From Phascolarctobacterium faecium DSM 14760 (GTDB lineage Bacteria > Bacillota > Negativicutes > Acidaminococcales > Acidaminococcaceae): a DNA stretch of 64,000 nucleotides. The stretch's first letter is position 1. The number at the start of each line of letters is the position of its first letter. Where the stretch lies: the NCBI RefSeq assembly GCF_003269275.1, contig NZ_QLTS01000002.1, forward strand, positions 152,018-216,017, given 5' to 3'. Below the pieces are notes generated by a model. That model was not told the DNA's origin and made no database searches. It worked only from the letters and a program-made list of their open reading frames with translations. The position numbers and the translations under genes are program-made. Positions 15,971 to 24,877 of this stretch are shown here, piece by piece.

Positions 15971-17269
15971 TCAATCTTCCTCACTGCAATTACGCATAAT
16001 TTCCTGGACTACCGGTCTAACCTCAGCATGCCGCTCTGGGCTGACATAAAGACGATAAATATCGATCTTGCTGGCCAGGCTTTGGATAATGTTCGATTCT
16101 TCGGAAATAGTACTGCACATTCCCGTATCCCGGTGTACGATGATGATCGCTTTTTCGTCATCAAGATCTGTTTTAACAGGAATCTTATGCGGCATTTTTG
16201 CTGCAGAAGTATCCACTAAAAATTCTTCAGCATCGAATTTCTCAAAAATACTGCGTTTTAGCATTCTGAAATTTTGTCTATCTGCCTTTGCAGTATGCGT
16301 CTTGGTGGAATATATACAAGGATACACCCGTCTTTTGATAATGTTTCCCGCTGCTTCTATTATATCACGCTTTTCCGCCAATAGTTCGAGAACTTTATTA
16401 TCATTCCATTTTAAATATTCACTTGTAGAATCAGGATATTTTCCGTCAGGTAAAACTTCACTCAAAGCTCTTGCCAGCATCAAATCAAAATACCTGCGCG
16501 TCCTATGAAAATAGACCTCAATAAACATAAAGTAGCGGGCCAGAACAAATTCTTCTAAAGCCTGGATACCGCCATCAGTAATCGCCAATCGGGGAGATTC
16601 ATCCTGTTTATGGATAGTAAGACAGGTGAGCAGCCTTTCTATATCATATCTTCCGTAATTGACACCGCAAAACAGGGAATCCCGCAGCAGATAATCCATT
16701 TTATCACAGTCAAGTTCACTGTCCATAAAGCTTTTTAAAAAAGTGAATTCATAATTTTCTCCAGGATTTTTACCACTGTAAATATCACAGATCAAATCAG
16801 GAGTGATATCGTACTCACTTCCATATTTTTCTTTAAAGCCCTGGCCGATCTCACTTATATAATCAGCTATTTCTGTTTCTTTAACTATTTTTTCTGTAAA
16901 ATCTTCATGCTCCATACCCTCCGGAAACACAGCTTCCGAAGCATGGGAAAAAGGGGCATGCCCCAAATCATGGGTCAACGCGATCAATCTTAAAATCTGT
17001 TTATACCAAGCACATTTTTCAGCATCAAAAATATAACTTCCACTGGCTTTGGCATTATCAACGGCACTTTCAAAAGCTTTGGTAACTAAAAACATCACAC
17101 CAAGAGAATGTCCGAACCTTGTGTGTTCAGCACCATGAAAAACTAAATAAGTCATTGCCAGCTGCCTGATGTTTCTTAGCCGTTGAAATGGCAACGAATT
17201 TATTATTTTATTCTCAGACTTACTTACTCGAATAAATCCATGAATCGGATCTCGATATTTATCACTCAA
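15971..17269 (-). CDS. HD-superfamily phosphohydrolase (YwfO/dGTPase-like)
   Basis: A 432-residue HD-domain protein of the SAMHD1/dGTPase-like group. Metal ligands are visible in order: His in EHTRFGHSLG (about residue 48), the HD pair in ALTHDLGHAPFSH (about 98-99) and the distal Asp in ELDCDKMDYLLRDS. The layout is that of YwfO of B. subtilis, which hydrolyses nucleoside triphosphates. Cytoplasmic. It is the first gene of a two-gene operon with a YwgA-like protein and has lower GC than the flanking transporter genes, which may indicate acquisition. Exact substrate is unknown; a dNTP hydrolase is the best guess. Confidence 0.8.
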   Translation of the reverse strand: MSDKYRDPIHGFIRVSKSENKIINSLPFQRLRNIRQLAMTYLVFHGAEHTRFGHSLGVMFLVTKAFESAVDNAKASGSYIFDAEKCAWYKQILRLIALTHDLGHAPFSHASEAVFPEGMEHEDFTEKIVKETEIADYISEIGQGFKEKYGSEYDITPDLICDIYSGKNPGENYEFTFLKSFMDSELDCDKMDYLLRDSLFCGVNYGRYDIERLLTCLTIHKQDESPRLAITDGGIQALEEFVLARYFMFIEVYFHRTRRYFDLMLARALSEVLPDGKYPDSTSEYLKWNDNKVLELLAEKRDIIEAAGNIIKRRVYPCIYSTKTHTAKADRQNFRMLKRSIFEKFDAEEFLVDTSAAKMPHKIPVKTDLDDEKAIIIVHRDTGMCSTISEESNIIQSLASKIDIYRLYVSPERHAEVRPVVQEIMRNCSEED

Positions 17270-17367
17270 AATATAACCTTCTTTATAAAAATTTAATCTA
17301 TTTCGCTTTAGTATTATAGCATACTATCATTATTATTGCTTATCTGTGATAAAATTATTTTGTATAA

Positions 17368-17402
17368 AAAAACTCCGGCTTCTAAACAGCCGGAGTTTTT
17401 AT
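17368..17402. terminator. Terminator of the MATE gene
   Basis: Stem AAAAACTCCGGCT / AGCCGGAGTTTTT (17368-17380, 17388-17400). Its core is nearly identical to the terminator at 15377-15418. Confidence 0.88.
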
Positions 17403-17414
17403 TTATTGCGGTTT

Positions 17415-18770
17415 TTATATTTGTTCACGTGCCAGCTTTTTCTGCAGCCAGAACATCCGCAGCGTTAAGAAAACCGCCGAGAAAAACAAGCCTATATCCA
17501 GGCTCTGCCAATATGCGGCAGGACCATGCTCCATTACAAAATCCAGGAAACAGCCCAAGGGCAGACAAACCACCCAATAGGCAAAAAAACCGGAATAGAA
17601 GGTTGCTTTAACATCTTTATACCCGCGCAGGATTCCCTGGATCGGCGCTGCCGTCGCATCAAACAACTGAAAAAAGATTGCATAAAACAAAAAGCCGACT
17701 ACTTTTTCAATAATGACAGGGTCAGTAGTGTAGAGCATGGCTATATAAGGTCTGTTAGTGTAAACCAGCACCGCCAGAAAAATCGCGATGGCCATATTGA
17801 GAGCAATGCCCATACGACTGAATTTCTGCGCTTCCTCAAAACGTTTGGCACCTGCTTCGACCCCAACTAAAATCGTCAGCGCCATTGAAAAACTGAGCGG
17901 CACCATATAAAGCAATGAAGTAAAGCCCAACGCTGCCTGATGCGCCGCAATGATGACTGTACCGAACTTGGCAATGAACAGTGCAACTACACCAAAAATA
18001 CTGGCCTCCATAAACATTGCCAGACCAATCGGCACACCGATGCTGAGATTTTCACGCAGCTGTTTGATATCTAAATGGAAACGGTCTTTAAAAATCCGGA
18101 AATGCTCAAAAGCCGGCAGCTTATGCACGATCCAGACAAAAATAGCAAATTCCAGCCAGTAGGTAATACCAGTCGCCACACCGGCGCCAACCCCGCCCAA
18201 ACGCGGCATTCCCAGTTTTCCAAAAATAAAACAGTAGTTTAAAAAGGCATTTACCGGCAGCGCCAGCAAATAAATCTTCATTGTGATACCTGTATGTCCC
18301 AAAGTATCTATCAGAGCACGCAGCGAGGTTGACATAAAAAACGGTATCACACCTACGGCCACCGCCGCCATATACATCTTGGCAATATAATGCACCTGCG
18401 GTTCCAAATGAAGATGTGTCAGCAGGGTATCTAAAAATAAAACGCCCATTAAAATGATAACTGCCGAAAAAGCTAGCGCCAAAAAAATCGTATGCCGAAT
18501 GACCTTACCAATATTATCGCGCTTATCAGCGCCTAACAGATGAGCAACTATAGGCATCGCGCCTAATAAAACTCCATTAGTGCCAACAAAAATCGGCATC
18601 CAGATATTACCGCCGATCGAAGTGCCCGCCAAATCGACCGCACCTGCATGACCAGACATTGAAGAATCAAAAAAATTCATAGCCATGATCGCCGTCTGAG
18701 TAATCAAAATCGGGATCATCACTGAAAAAAGCCGCCGCAGGCGTTGTTTAAAATTTTCGTCTACTAACAT
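17415..18770 (-). CDS. MATE-family multidrug efflux transporter (NorM-like)
   Basis: A 451-residue membrane protein with twelve predicted helices arranged as two six-helix halves. The N-terminal segment (PILITQTAIMAMNFFDSSMSG) and VGVIPFFMSTSLRAL are typical of MATE proteins, which expel cationic drugs or metabolites in exchange for sodium or protons. Length is normal for the NorM subfamily. The ATG follows AAAGGGA. It is transcribed away from the ABC-F gene in the same direction, with 27 bases between them, so the two may be partly cotranscribed. Substrate unknown. Confidence 0.9.
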   Translation of the reverse strand: MLVDENFKQRLRRLFSVMIPILITQTAIMAMNFFDSSMSGHAGAVDLAGTSIGGNIWMPIFVGTNGVLLGAMPIVAHLLGADKRDNIGKVIRHTIFLALAFSAVIILMGVLFLDTLLTHLHLEPQVHYIAKMYMAAVAVGVIPFFMSTSLRALIDTLGHTGITMKIYLLALPVNAFLNYCFIFGKLGMPRLGGVGAGVATGITYWLEFAIFVWIVHKLPAFEHFRIFKDRFHLDIKQLRENLSIGVPIGLAMFMEASIFGVVALFIAKFGTVIIAAHQAALGFTSLLYMVPLSFSMALTILVGVEAGAKRFEEAQKFSRMGIALNMAIAIFLAVLVYTNRPYIAMLYTTDPVIIEKVVGFLFYAIFFQLFDATAAPIQGILRGYKDVKATFYSGFFAYWVVCLPLGCFLDFVMEHGPAAYWQSLDIGLFFSAVFLTLRMFWLQKKLAREQI

Positions 18771-18797
18771 ATTTATCCCTTTCTATTTTAAGGCAGC

Positions 18798-20705
18798 TCA
18801 GAAAACACCGCTCGCCTCCGCCAGTTCCGTAAGATAGGCCCAGCGTTCCACAAGCTGTTCCAAACGCTGCCCGGCATCCTGCTGCTGCGCGGTAAGCTCG
18901 CCCAGCTTCACAAAATCACTGCCGGCGCTATTGACTTCCAGCGTCAGCATTTTCAGCTCGGCTTCCACACCGGCGATCATTGTTTCTATCTGCTCAAATT
19001 CCAGTTTTTCCTTATAAGTCATCTTGATTTGTTTAGACTGGCTTTTAACGGCTTCTATACGCTCCTTGCCGGTACCGGTTTTAGCACCGCCTGCAAGCAT
19101 TGCTTTGCTTTCGGCCGCCGCTGCTTCATATTTGCTGTAATCGCCGATAAACTGCCTGATCTCACCATTACCCATAAACGCAAAAATTTTGCCGGCAAAC
19201 CGGTCTAAAAAGTAACGGTCATGCGAAACTGCGATGACAGCTCCATTAAAACTGTCCAGATAATCCTCCAGCACCGACAGCGTCGGGATGTCAAGATCGT
19301 TGGTCGGCTCATCCAGAAGCAAGACGTTGGGGGCACCCATCAGAACCCGCAGCAGATACAGCCGCCGTTTTTCTCCGCCGGACAGTTTATTGACCGGCAC
19401 CCACTGCAGCTCGGAAGGAAATAAAAACCTTTCCAGCATCTGTGCGGCAGTAATCCTTGTCCCATCGTTTGTTTCGATGTGGTCGCTCACATCGCGGATA
19501 TATTCCAGCACGCGCTGTTCGCTGTCCGGAAATTCGCTGTGCTGAGAAAAATAACCGATCCTGACCGTCTGTCCGATCTGAACACTGCCACGGTCAGGCA
19601 CTAATTTTCCCGCCAGAATATCCATCAGCGTCGTTTTGCCGCTGCCGTTAGGGCCAACAATGCCCACGCGGTCATTACGCAGCAGGATATAGCTGAAATC
19701 TTTGATATAGGTCACACCGTTGTAGTCAAGTCCCAGATGCTCGCACTCGACCACAGTTTTCCCCAATCTGCTGCCGGCAGATGACATTTCCAGTTCTCCC
19801 GGTGCAGAAATATTTTTCATTTCCTGCTCCAGCTCGTTAAAACGTTCGATGCGTTCCCTGCTTTTTGTCCGCCGTGCTTCCGCACCGCGGCTGATCCAGG
19901 CCAGTTCACGCCGGTAAACATTGCGCAGCCGCTGAGCAGCAGCAGCTTCCGACTGGCGTCTTTCTTCACGCTTTCGTAAAAAAAGGCTGTAATTTCCTGT
20001 ATATAAATAGCATTGCCCGCCATCTAATTCCAATGTCCGGTTGACCACTCTGTCAAAAAAATACCGGTCATGGGTCACCATCAGCAGAGCGCCTTTTCGC
20101 TTCAAAAGCAGCTGTTCCAGCCAGGCCACAGTTTCATTATCCATATGATTAGTAGGTTCGTCCAAAATCAGAAGATCGGAAGGACGCACCAAAACTCCGG
20201 CCAGTGCTACACGCTTGCGCTGCCCGCCGGAAAGTTCCGCCATCGGCTGATTAAAATCACTGATCCCCAGCTGATCAAGCACCGCTTTAGCTTCGCTCTC
20301 CAGCTGCCAGGCATATGCGCTGTCCATTTGCTGCTGCAGTTCCAGCAGCCTGCTCTGTAACGCACTGTTCTCAGGATCAGCAGCCGCCAGCGCTGCCGCC
20401 CGTTCATAACGCCGCAGTAATTCCAGCTGCGGCGAATCGCCCTGAAATACCTGTTCCAATACCGTTGCCTGTGGATCATGATCAGGATTCTGCGGCAGAT
20501 ATTCGATCACGCAGCTGCCATTTGCCGTAATCCGGCCGCCGTCACCGGCTTCACCGCGTGCAATATCGCGCAGCAGCGTGCTTTTACCGGTGCCGTTGAC
20601 GCCGATAATACCGATTTTATCGCCCATTTCAATATTAAAAGTTACATCTTTAAACAAAGTTCTGACGCCATAGCTGTGCGACAGCTTCTCTACACTTAAA
20701 ATCAT
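18798..20705 (-). CDS. ABC-F family ATPase (Uup-like)
   Basis: A 635-residue soluble protein with two ABC domains and no membrane segments. Walker A motifs are GVNGTGKST and GPNGSGKTT; signatures LSGGQRKRVALA and LSGGEKRRLYLL; Walker B LLILDEPTNHMD and VLLLDEPTNDLD. The long linker and a C-terminal coiled-coil extension (EKLEFEQIETMIAGVEAELK) point to the Uup branch, which binds branched DNA and ribosomes, rather than a resistance ABC-F. The start at 20705 follows AGAGGG; an ATG at 20762 lies inside the preceding terminator and lacks a site. It has its own promoter, since a terminator lies just upstream. Confidence 0.88.
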   Translation of the reverse strand: MILSVEKLSHSYGVRTLFKDVTFNIEMGDKIGIIGVNGTGKSTLLRDIARGEAGDGGRITANGSCVIEYLPQNPDHDPQATVLEQVFQGDSPQLELLRRYERAAALAAADPENSALQSRLLELQQQMDSAYAWQLESEAKAVLDQLGISDFNQPMAELSGGQRKRVALAGVLVRPSDLLILDEPTNHMDNETVAWLEQLLLKRKGALLMVTHDRYFFDRVVNRTLELDGGQCYLYTGNYSLFLRKREERRQSEAAAAQRLRNVYRRELAWISRGAEARRTKSRERIERFNELEQEMKNISAPGELEMSSAGSRLGKTVVECEHLGLDYNGVTYIKDFSYILLRNDRVGIVGPNGSGKTTLMDILAGKLVPDRGSVQIGQTVRIGYFSQHSEFPDSEQRVLEYIRDVSDHIETNDGTRITAAQMLERFLFPSELQWVPVNKLSGGEKRRLYLLRVLMGAPNVLLLDEPTNDLDIPTLSVLEDYLDSFNGAVIAVSHDRYFLDRFAGKIFAFMGNGEIRQFIGDYSKYEAAAAESKAMLAGGAKTGTGKERIEAVKSQSKQIKMTYKEKLEFEQIETMIAGVEAELKMLTLEVNSAGSDFVKLGELTAQQQDAGQRLEQLVERWAYLTELAEASGVF

Positions 20706-20731
20706 TCTTTTCGCCCTCTGTAAAACAGAAT

Positions 20732-20760
20732 AAAAGCAGCCTGCCGCTTGAGCAGACTGC
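20732..20760 (-). terminator. Terminator after the barstar gene
   Basis: Nine-pair hairpin (arms 20752-20760 and 20736-20744, one G-U pair, 7-base loop) followed on the minus strand by UUUUA. It ends the herA-like/barnase/barstar operon. Confidence 0.7.
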
Positions 20761-20767
20761 ATATATT

Positions 20768-21037
20768 TTAAATAAGCTCTACTTGAAGATTAGGATTTGC
20801 AGCGGCGGCATCCTGTACAACTGTAAGCAGTCTTGCGCCATACCAACCTAATTCTGAACCTGCGGCTACCGCCTGCGGTATTTTTAGTATAACAGGCTCG
20901 CAGACTTCCGTCAAACAATCATACAATGCGTCCAGATTTTCACCGTAATAATCCGGCAGCTCAAGCTCCGCACGCAGATATTTATGCAGCTGCCTGATCG
21001 ACTGCATCCTGGCCAGTGCCAAAGTTACTGTTTTCAT
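20768..21037 (-). CDS. Barstar-family ribonuclease inhibitor
   Basis: An 89-residue cytoplasmic protein, the usual size of barstar. The inhibitory helix is recognisable as [13 protein letters not shown] at residues 30-42; Asp36 and Asp40 match barstar Asp35 and Asp39, the latter being the residue that plugs the barnase active site. Barstar Trp38 is Tyr here. It starts 11 bases after the stop of the barnase-like gene, so toxin and inhibitor are cotranscribed, with the inhibitor last. It should protect the cell from any barnase that stays in or returns to the cytoplasm. Confidence 0.92.
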   Translation of the reverse strand: MKTVTLALARMQSIRQLHKYLRAELELPDYYGENLDALYDCLTEVCEPVILKIPQAVAAGSELGWYGARLLTVVQDAAAANPNLQVELI

Positions 21038-21048
21038 CAGCCGCCTCC

Positions 21049-21564
21049 TTAATACAATTTTTCAAAGCTTTTATAATGATCGTCCGTATAATAGATCAGT
21101 CCGTCATTAGAATACACCAGACGTTTAGCATTCCTGTTACCGGTTTTGTAATCAATATCGCATTCTTTCCAGCTGCGTCCTGATTTCTGCGGCAGTAATC
21201 CTTCGTAGTTGCCATACCTGTCGCCGCCTATACTTTTACCTGGCGCCACTTCATTCAGCGTTCCCTTATGCTTCCAGCCCAGGCGCTCGGCTTCACGTTT
21301 AGTAATAAAATTTCCCGGCAATTTATGAAAGGTATGGATATACAAAGCTACCTCAGCCTTACCGGTATAAGCACGCCCTTCTTCGACTTTGAACTGCGCC
21401 TGCTTGCCCTGCAGCTGCGCCAGTCCACTTTTGGCGGTTTTGGCCACCTGCTCTGCAGCCTGCTGTTTAGCCTGATTCAGCTCTGTCTGAGGCGTTTTGC
21501 CGCAGCCAAGCACAGCACCGGTTATAAATAATACAGCCAGTAATGCTGCAAAAATCTTTTTCAT
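21049..21564 (-). CDS. Barnase-family ribonuclease with lipoprotein signal
   Basis: A 171-residue protein. Residues 1-20 are a signal peptide with lipobox AVLGC (Cys21), followed by a Gln/Ala-rich linker and a complete barnase domain from about residue 72. Catalytic residues are kept: Lys81 (barnase Lys27), Glu134 (Glu73), Arg144 and Arg148 (Arg83, Arg87) and His163 (His102), and the [10 protein letters not shown] loop is intact, so it should cut RNA. Barnase itself is freely secreted; here membrane anchoring is predicted. Start at 21564 follows AAAGG by 8 bases. It sits 11 bases after a HerA-like ATPase gene and 11 before barstar. Confidence 0.93.
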   Translation of the reverse strand: MKKIFAALLAVLFITGAVLGCGKTPQTELNQAKQQAAEQVAKTAKSGLAQLQGKQAQFKVEEGRAYTGKAEVALYIHTFHKLPGNFITKREAERLGWKHKGTLNEVAPGKSIGGDRYGNYEGLLPQKSGRSWKECDIDYKTGNRNAKRLVYSNDGLIYYTDDHYKSFEKLY

Positions 21565-21575
21565 TTCAAGCACCT

Positions 21576-23060
21576 TTAAAACCATTTTTTCATTTGATTA
21601 AAAATACCGCGTACTATAGTGTCTACAGCTTTATTTTCCATTCGCGTCATCGTTTTGCTGATCAGCTTTTCAGCGACCGTAGGCGGTTCTTTTTTAGAAG
21701 CCGCGCTGCGGCTGCGCAGCTCTTTCTGCAGCGCCGCTTCTTCCTGTGCCCTGGCTGCTGCTTCCGCATCCTGCTGGGCTTTGACGCTCAAAATCTCATA
21801 AGCAGACTCACGGTCTACAGCTTCAGCATATTTACTATACAGCGGGCTGGAGGCTATCAGCTGGTTGCGCAGCGTATCGTCAGCTACGCCAAGATAGCTG
21901 CGCGGCGGCATGACATAAGCACGCTCCACCATTGTCGGCACTCCGTCAGCATCCAATAGTGATACCAGCACTTCGCCGGTGCCAAGCTCCGGTAGCACTT
22001 TTGCCGCGTCAAAACCAGGATTGGCTCTAAAGGCCTGCGCCGCAGCCTTCAGCCCCTTCTGGTCTTTAGGTGTGTAAGCTCGCAGCGCATGCTGCAGCTT
22101 GTTTCCCAGCTGTGACAAAACAGTATCGGGAATATCAGAAGGCTGCTGGGTGATAAAATAAATGCCGACGCCTTTGGAACGGATCAAACGCACGATCTGT
22201 TCAACTTTATCGAGCAGAGATTTCGGCGCGTCTTTGAAAATCAGATGCGCTTCATCAAAGAAAAAGACGATTTTAGGTTTTTCCGGATCGCCTGCTTCCG
22301 GCAGCAGGTCATACAACTCCGACAGCATCCATAATAAAAATGTAGAATATAACAGCGGAGTCTGAAACAGCTCTACGCAATGCAGAAGATTGATATAACC
22401 GCGTCCGTCATCTGCCACTGCCAGCCAGTCCCTGATGTCCAGTGCCGGCTCGCCGAAAAACACATCTCCGCCCTGTTCTTCCAGGCGCAGCAGAGCCCGC
22501 TGGATCGCGCCGACACTCTGAGCCGCCACATTGCCATAGGCAGTTTTGAACTGAGCCGCATTATCACCGACGTACTGCACCATCGAACGCAGATCCTTAA
22601 GATCCAGCAGCAACAGTCCCTGATCATCGGCAATCTTGAAAATGATCGTCATAATACCGCTCTGCGTGGTATTCAATTCCAAAAGCCGACTCAGCAGATC
22701 CGGCCCCATCTCGGAAATAGTCGTCCGGACAGGATGCCCTTTTTTACCGAAAACATCAAAAAAACGTACAGGAAAGCCTTTGAACTCAAAATTTTCTATG
22801 CCTAATTTATGCAGACGTTTCTGAAACCCTTCACTGCTTTCACCAGCCTTGCACATACCGGAAACGTCGCCTTTGATATCGGCCAGGAATACCGGCACGC
22901 CCATCTCGCTGAAGGATTCTGCCAGCACCTTTAAAGTAACGGTCTTGCCCGTACCCGTTGCCCCGGCGATCAGACCGTGACGGTTTGCCATTTTCGGCAG
23001 CATGCAGATCTTATCCTCGCCTTTACAGACCCAAATCTTGTGTTCATCAGCTAAATACAT
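21576..23060 (-). CDS. HerA-like ATPase, DUF853/YjgR family
   Basis: A 494-residue P-loop ATPase of the FtsK/HerA superfamily, YjgR branch. Walker A is GATGTGKT at residues 33-40, the hydrophobic strand [14 protein letters not shown] follows, Walker B is [14 protein letters not shown], and a C-terminal Gln/Arg-finger region is [15 protein letters not shown] charged Ala/Glu-rich helix lies at the C terminus. HerA relatives are hexameric DNA-pumping ATPases, but the YjgR group has no settled function. It leads an operon with lipoprotein barnase and barstar (11-base gaps), which may reflect convenience or a functional link. GGGAGGG precedes the ATG. Confidence 0.88.
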   Translation of the reverse strand: MYLADEHKIWVCKGEDKICMLPKMANRHGLIAGATGTGKTVTLKVLAESFSEMGVPVFLADIKGDVSGMCKAGESSEGFQKRLHKLGIENFEFKGFPVRFFDVFGKKGHPVRTTISEMGPDLLSRLLELNTTQSGIMTIIFKIADDQGLLLLDLKDLRSMVQYVGDNAAQFKTAYGNVAAQSVGAIQRALLRLEEQGGDVFFGEPALDIRDWLAVADDGRGYINLLHCVELFQTPLLYSTFLLWMLSELYDLLPEAGDPEKPKIVFFFDEAHLIFKDAPKSLLDKVEQIVRLIRSKGVGIYFITQQPSDIPDTVLSQLGNKLQHALRAYTPKDQKGLKAAAQAFRANPGFDAAKVLPELGTGEVLVSLLDADGVPTMVERAYVMPPRSYLGVADDTLRNQLIASSPLYSKYAEAVDRESAYEILSVKAQQDAEAAARAQEEAALQKELRSRSAASKKEPPTVAEKLISKTMTRMENKAVDTIVRGIFNQMKKWF

Positions 23061-23193
23061 GGTATTCCCTCCCGCATTTTTATAAAATAAACTACATCTT
23101 TATATTAATTTTTATTATACGTTATTTAAGGGTAAGAGTAAACAAGCTGGGCAGGTTCTGTTTTTATACTGCTGTTTTTTTATTTTTCCTTGC

Positions 23194-23221
23194 TTGACAT
23201 TATCGTAATTCTTGCTATAAT
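23194..23221 (+). promoter_or_regulatory. Sigma-A-type promoter for the riboswitch transcript
   Basis: Consensus TTGACA (23194-23199), 16-bp spacer ending in TTGC, consensus TATAAT (23216-23221). Transcription would begin near 23228, just before the riboswitch. Confidence 0.8.
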
Positions 23222-23235
23222 GAGAACATAAATCA

Positions 23236-23317
23236 AATAGACCTCGCAGGACTGACGGATAAAGTGGAATCAACCACGTGTACTGCGATGCCATAGAAAC
23301 AGCCGACCGTCTGGGCA
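23236..23317 (+). promoter_or_regulatory. ZTP (pfl) riboswitch
   Basis: The conserved ZTP/ZMP-sensing fold can be drawn: P1 TCGCAG (23244-23249) with CTGCGA (23283-23288); P2 GTGG (23264-23267) with CCAC (23274-23277) around the conserved AATCAA loop; the second domain with the signature CCGTCTGGGCA (23307-23317); and the pseudoknot GACGG (23254-23258) with CCGTC (23307-23311). The class normally carries GGCG/CGCC here, so the changes covary. It senses the folate-stress alarmone ZTP and usually switches genes on. The downstream gene is an OFA-family transporter. Confidence 0.85.
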
Positions 23318-23348
23318 GAGAGAACTGATCCCGGATGGTTTTTTTATT
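23306..23348 (+). terminator. Riboswitch-controlled intrinsic terminator
   Basis: ACCGTCTGGG (23306-23315) pairs fully with CCCGGATGGT (23330-23339, two G-U pairs), followed by a U run to 23346. The left arm contains the pseudoknot strand and ligand-site bases, so ligand binding and termination exclude each other: ZTP should allow readthrough. Confidence 0.85.
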
Positions 23349-23402
23349 TTCCGGCTTTGGCCCTCTCGGATTTTTTCTAGTGTGAAAAGGAGATGTTTAC
23401 CT

Positions 23403-24626
23403 ATGAAAAACAGATGGCTCATTGCTCTGTCGGCTATCGGCATCCATATCTGCATCGGCAGTGTTTACGCCTGGAGCGTACTGACAAAGCCTATTATGCA
23501 GGCTATGGGTTTTACCCTGAAAGAAACGACCTGGACTTTTTCGATCGCAATTTTATTTCTCGGACTGTCAGCGGGATTTTTGGGCGATTACGTTGAAAAA
23601 TACGGCCCGCGTAAAAGCGGTCTCACCTCGACCTGCTTCTTTGGTCTGGGTATGTTCGGTACAGCGCTGGCACTGCATCTCAACAGTCTGCCGCTCTTAT
23701 ATCTTTTTTACGGCGTTATCGGCGGTATCGGTCTTGGGACCGGTTATATCACCCCTGTTTCGACGCTGGTCAAATGGTTTCCCAACAACCGCGGCTTTGC
23801 CACCGGTCTTGCTATCATGGGTTTCGGTTTTGCCAGCCTGATCGCAGGTCCGCTGATGCAGATCCTGGTTGCCAAATACGGACTGGTACAGAACTTTATC
23901 ATTCTCGGCTGCGTGTACATGGTTATCATGGCCGCCTCCGCCTTATATCTTGAACCACCTAAAGCAAGCAACGGCGGGCCGTCCGGCATTAACGTCAAAA
24001 GTATCCTCCCGGATACTCAGTTCACAGCCAAAGAAGCACGCAAAACCTGGCAATTTTACGCACTGTGGTGGATTTTTTTCACCAATATTACCTGCGGTAT
24101 CGGACTTTTAGCAGTAGCTTCACCGATGGCACAGGAAGTAGTAAAAATGACACCGATGGCTGCCGCCTCCATGGTCGGTATCATCGGTCTGATCAACGGT
24201 CTGGGACGCATTTTCTGGTCTACTATTTCCGACTATCTCGGGCGCAGTACAGTTTATGTAGTCTTCTTCCTGATCCAGATCTTTGCCTTCTACGCACTTG
24301 CAGAAACAAGCAGTGCCTTCATCTTCCAGCTGATTGTCTTTGTCATCATTTCCTGCTACGGCGGCGGCTTCTCCTGTATGCCCGCCTTCCTCAGCGATCT
24401 GTTCGGCACGAAAGAGCTCAGCGCCATACACGGCAAGATCCTGACTGCCTGGGGCATGGCCGGCATCGCCGGTCCGCTGCTGCTGTCCTGGATCCGTGAA
24501 ACGACCAACAGCTATTCAATTACCCTGTACTTCTTCTCTGCCTGCTTCGTTGTCAGCCTCATCATCGCCGGTATTTTGAAATGGCGTACTTCCGTAGGCG
24601 TACTGATCGAAAAGAAACATATCTGA
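23403..24626 (+). CDS. MFS transporter, oxalate/formate antiporter (OFA) family
   Basis: A 407-residue, twelve-helix inner-membrane carrier. The N terminus (MKNRWLIALSAIGIHICIGSVYAWSVLTKP) and the segment GGIGLGTGYITPVSTLVKWFPNNRG are hallmarks of the oxalate:formate antiporter group, though many members carry other small carboxylates. The ATG at 23403 follows AAAGGAG by 10 bases; a GTG at 23382 overlaps that site and is rejected. It is the only gene behind the ZTP riboswitch, so expression should rise when 10-formyl-tetrahydrofolate runs short. This makes formate, a one-carbon source, an attractive substrate, but that is inference. A terminator follows. Confidence 0.88.
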   Translation: MKNRWLIALSAIGIHICIGSVYAWSVLTKPIMQAMGFTLKETTWTFSIAILFLGLSAGFLGDYVEKYGPRKSGLTSTCFFGLGMFGTALALHLNSLPLLYLFYGVIGGIGLGTGYITPVSTLVKWFPNNRGFATGLAIMGFGFASLIAGPLMQILVAKYGLVQNFIILGCVYMVIMAASALYLEPPKASNGGPSGINVKSILPDTQFTAKEARKTWQFYALWWIFFTNITCGIGLLAVASPMAQEVVKMTPMAAASMVGIIGLINGLGRIFWSTISDYLGRSTVYVVFFLIQIFAFYALAETSSAFIFQLIVFVIISCYGGGFSCMPAFLSDLFGTKELSAIHGKILTAWGMAGIAGPLLLSWIRETTNSYSITLYFFSACFVVSLIIAGILKWRTSVGVLIEKKHI

Positions 24627-24635
24627 TTTTACTAT

Positions 24636-24668
24636 AACCCCTCTGCTGAAGCTGCAGAGGGGTTATTT
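24636..24668 (+). terminator. Terminator of the OFA transporter gene
   Basis: Stem AACCCCTCTGC / GCAGAGGGGTT (24636-24646, 24653-24663) followed by ATTTTA. Confidence 0.85.
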
Positions 24669-24877
24669 TATGCCGTTTTAGACTCTGCCTATTCGTTAAC
24701 GTCATAACTATCAGTACATTTTATCTACATCTGGTATTCATTTTACTTTCCATACTATATCTGGTTTTATTTGCCACAGCCGATACCGCTGCCTGTTCCA
24801 ACCAGACTTGTAATACTGGAGCAGATAACCGATAATAAAAATAACACCATTTATCAGACTGAAAAGAGGCGGTTATT

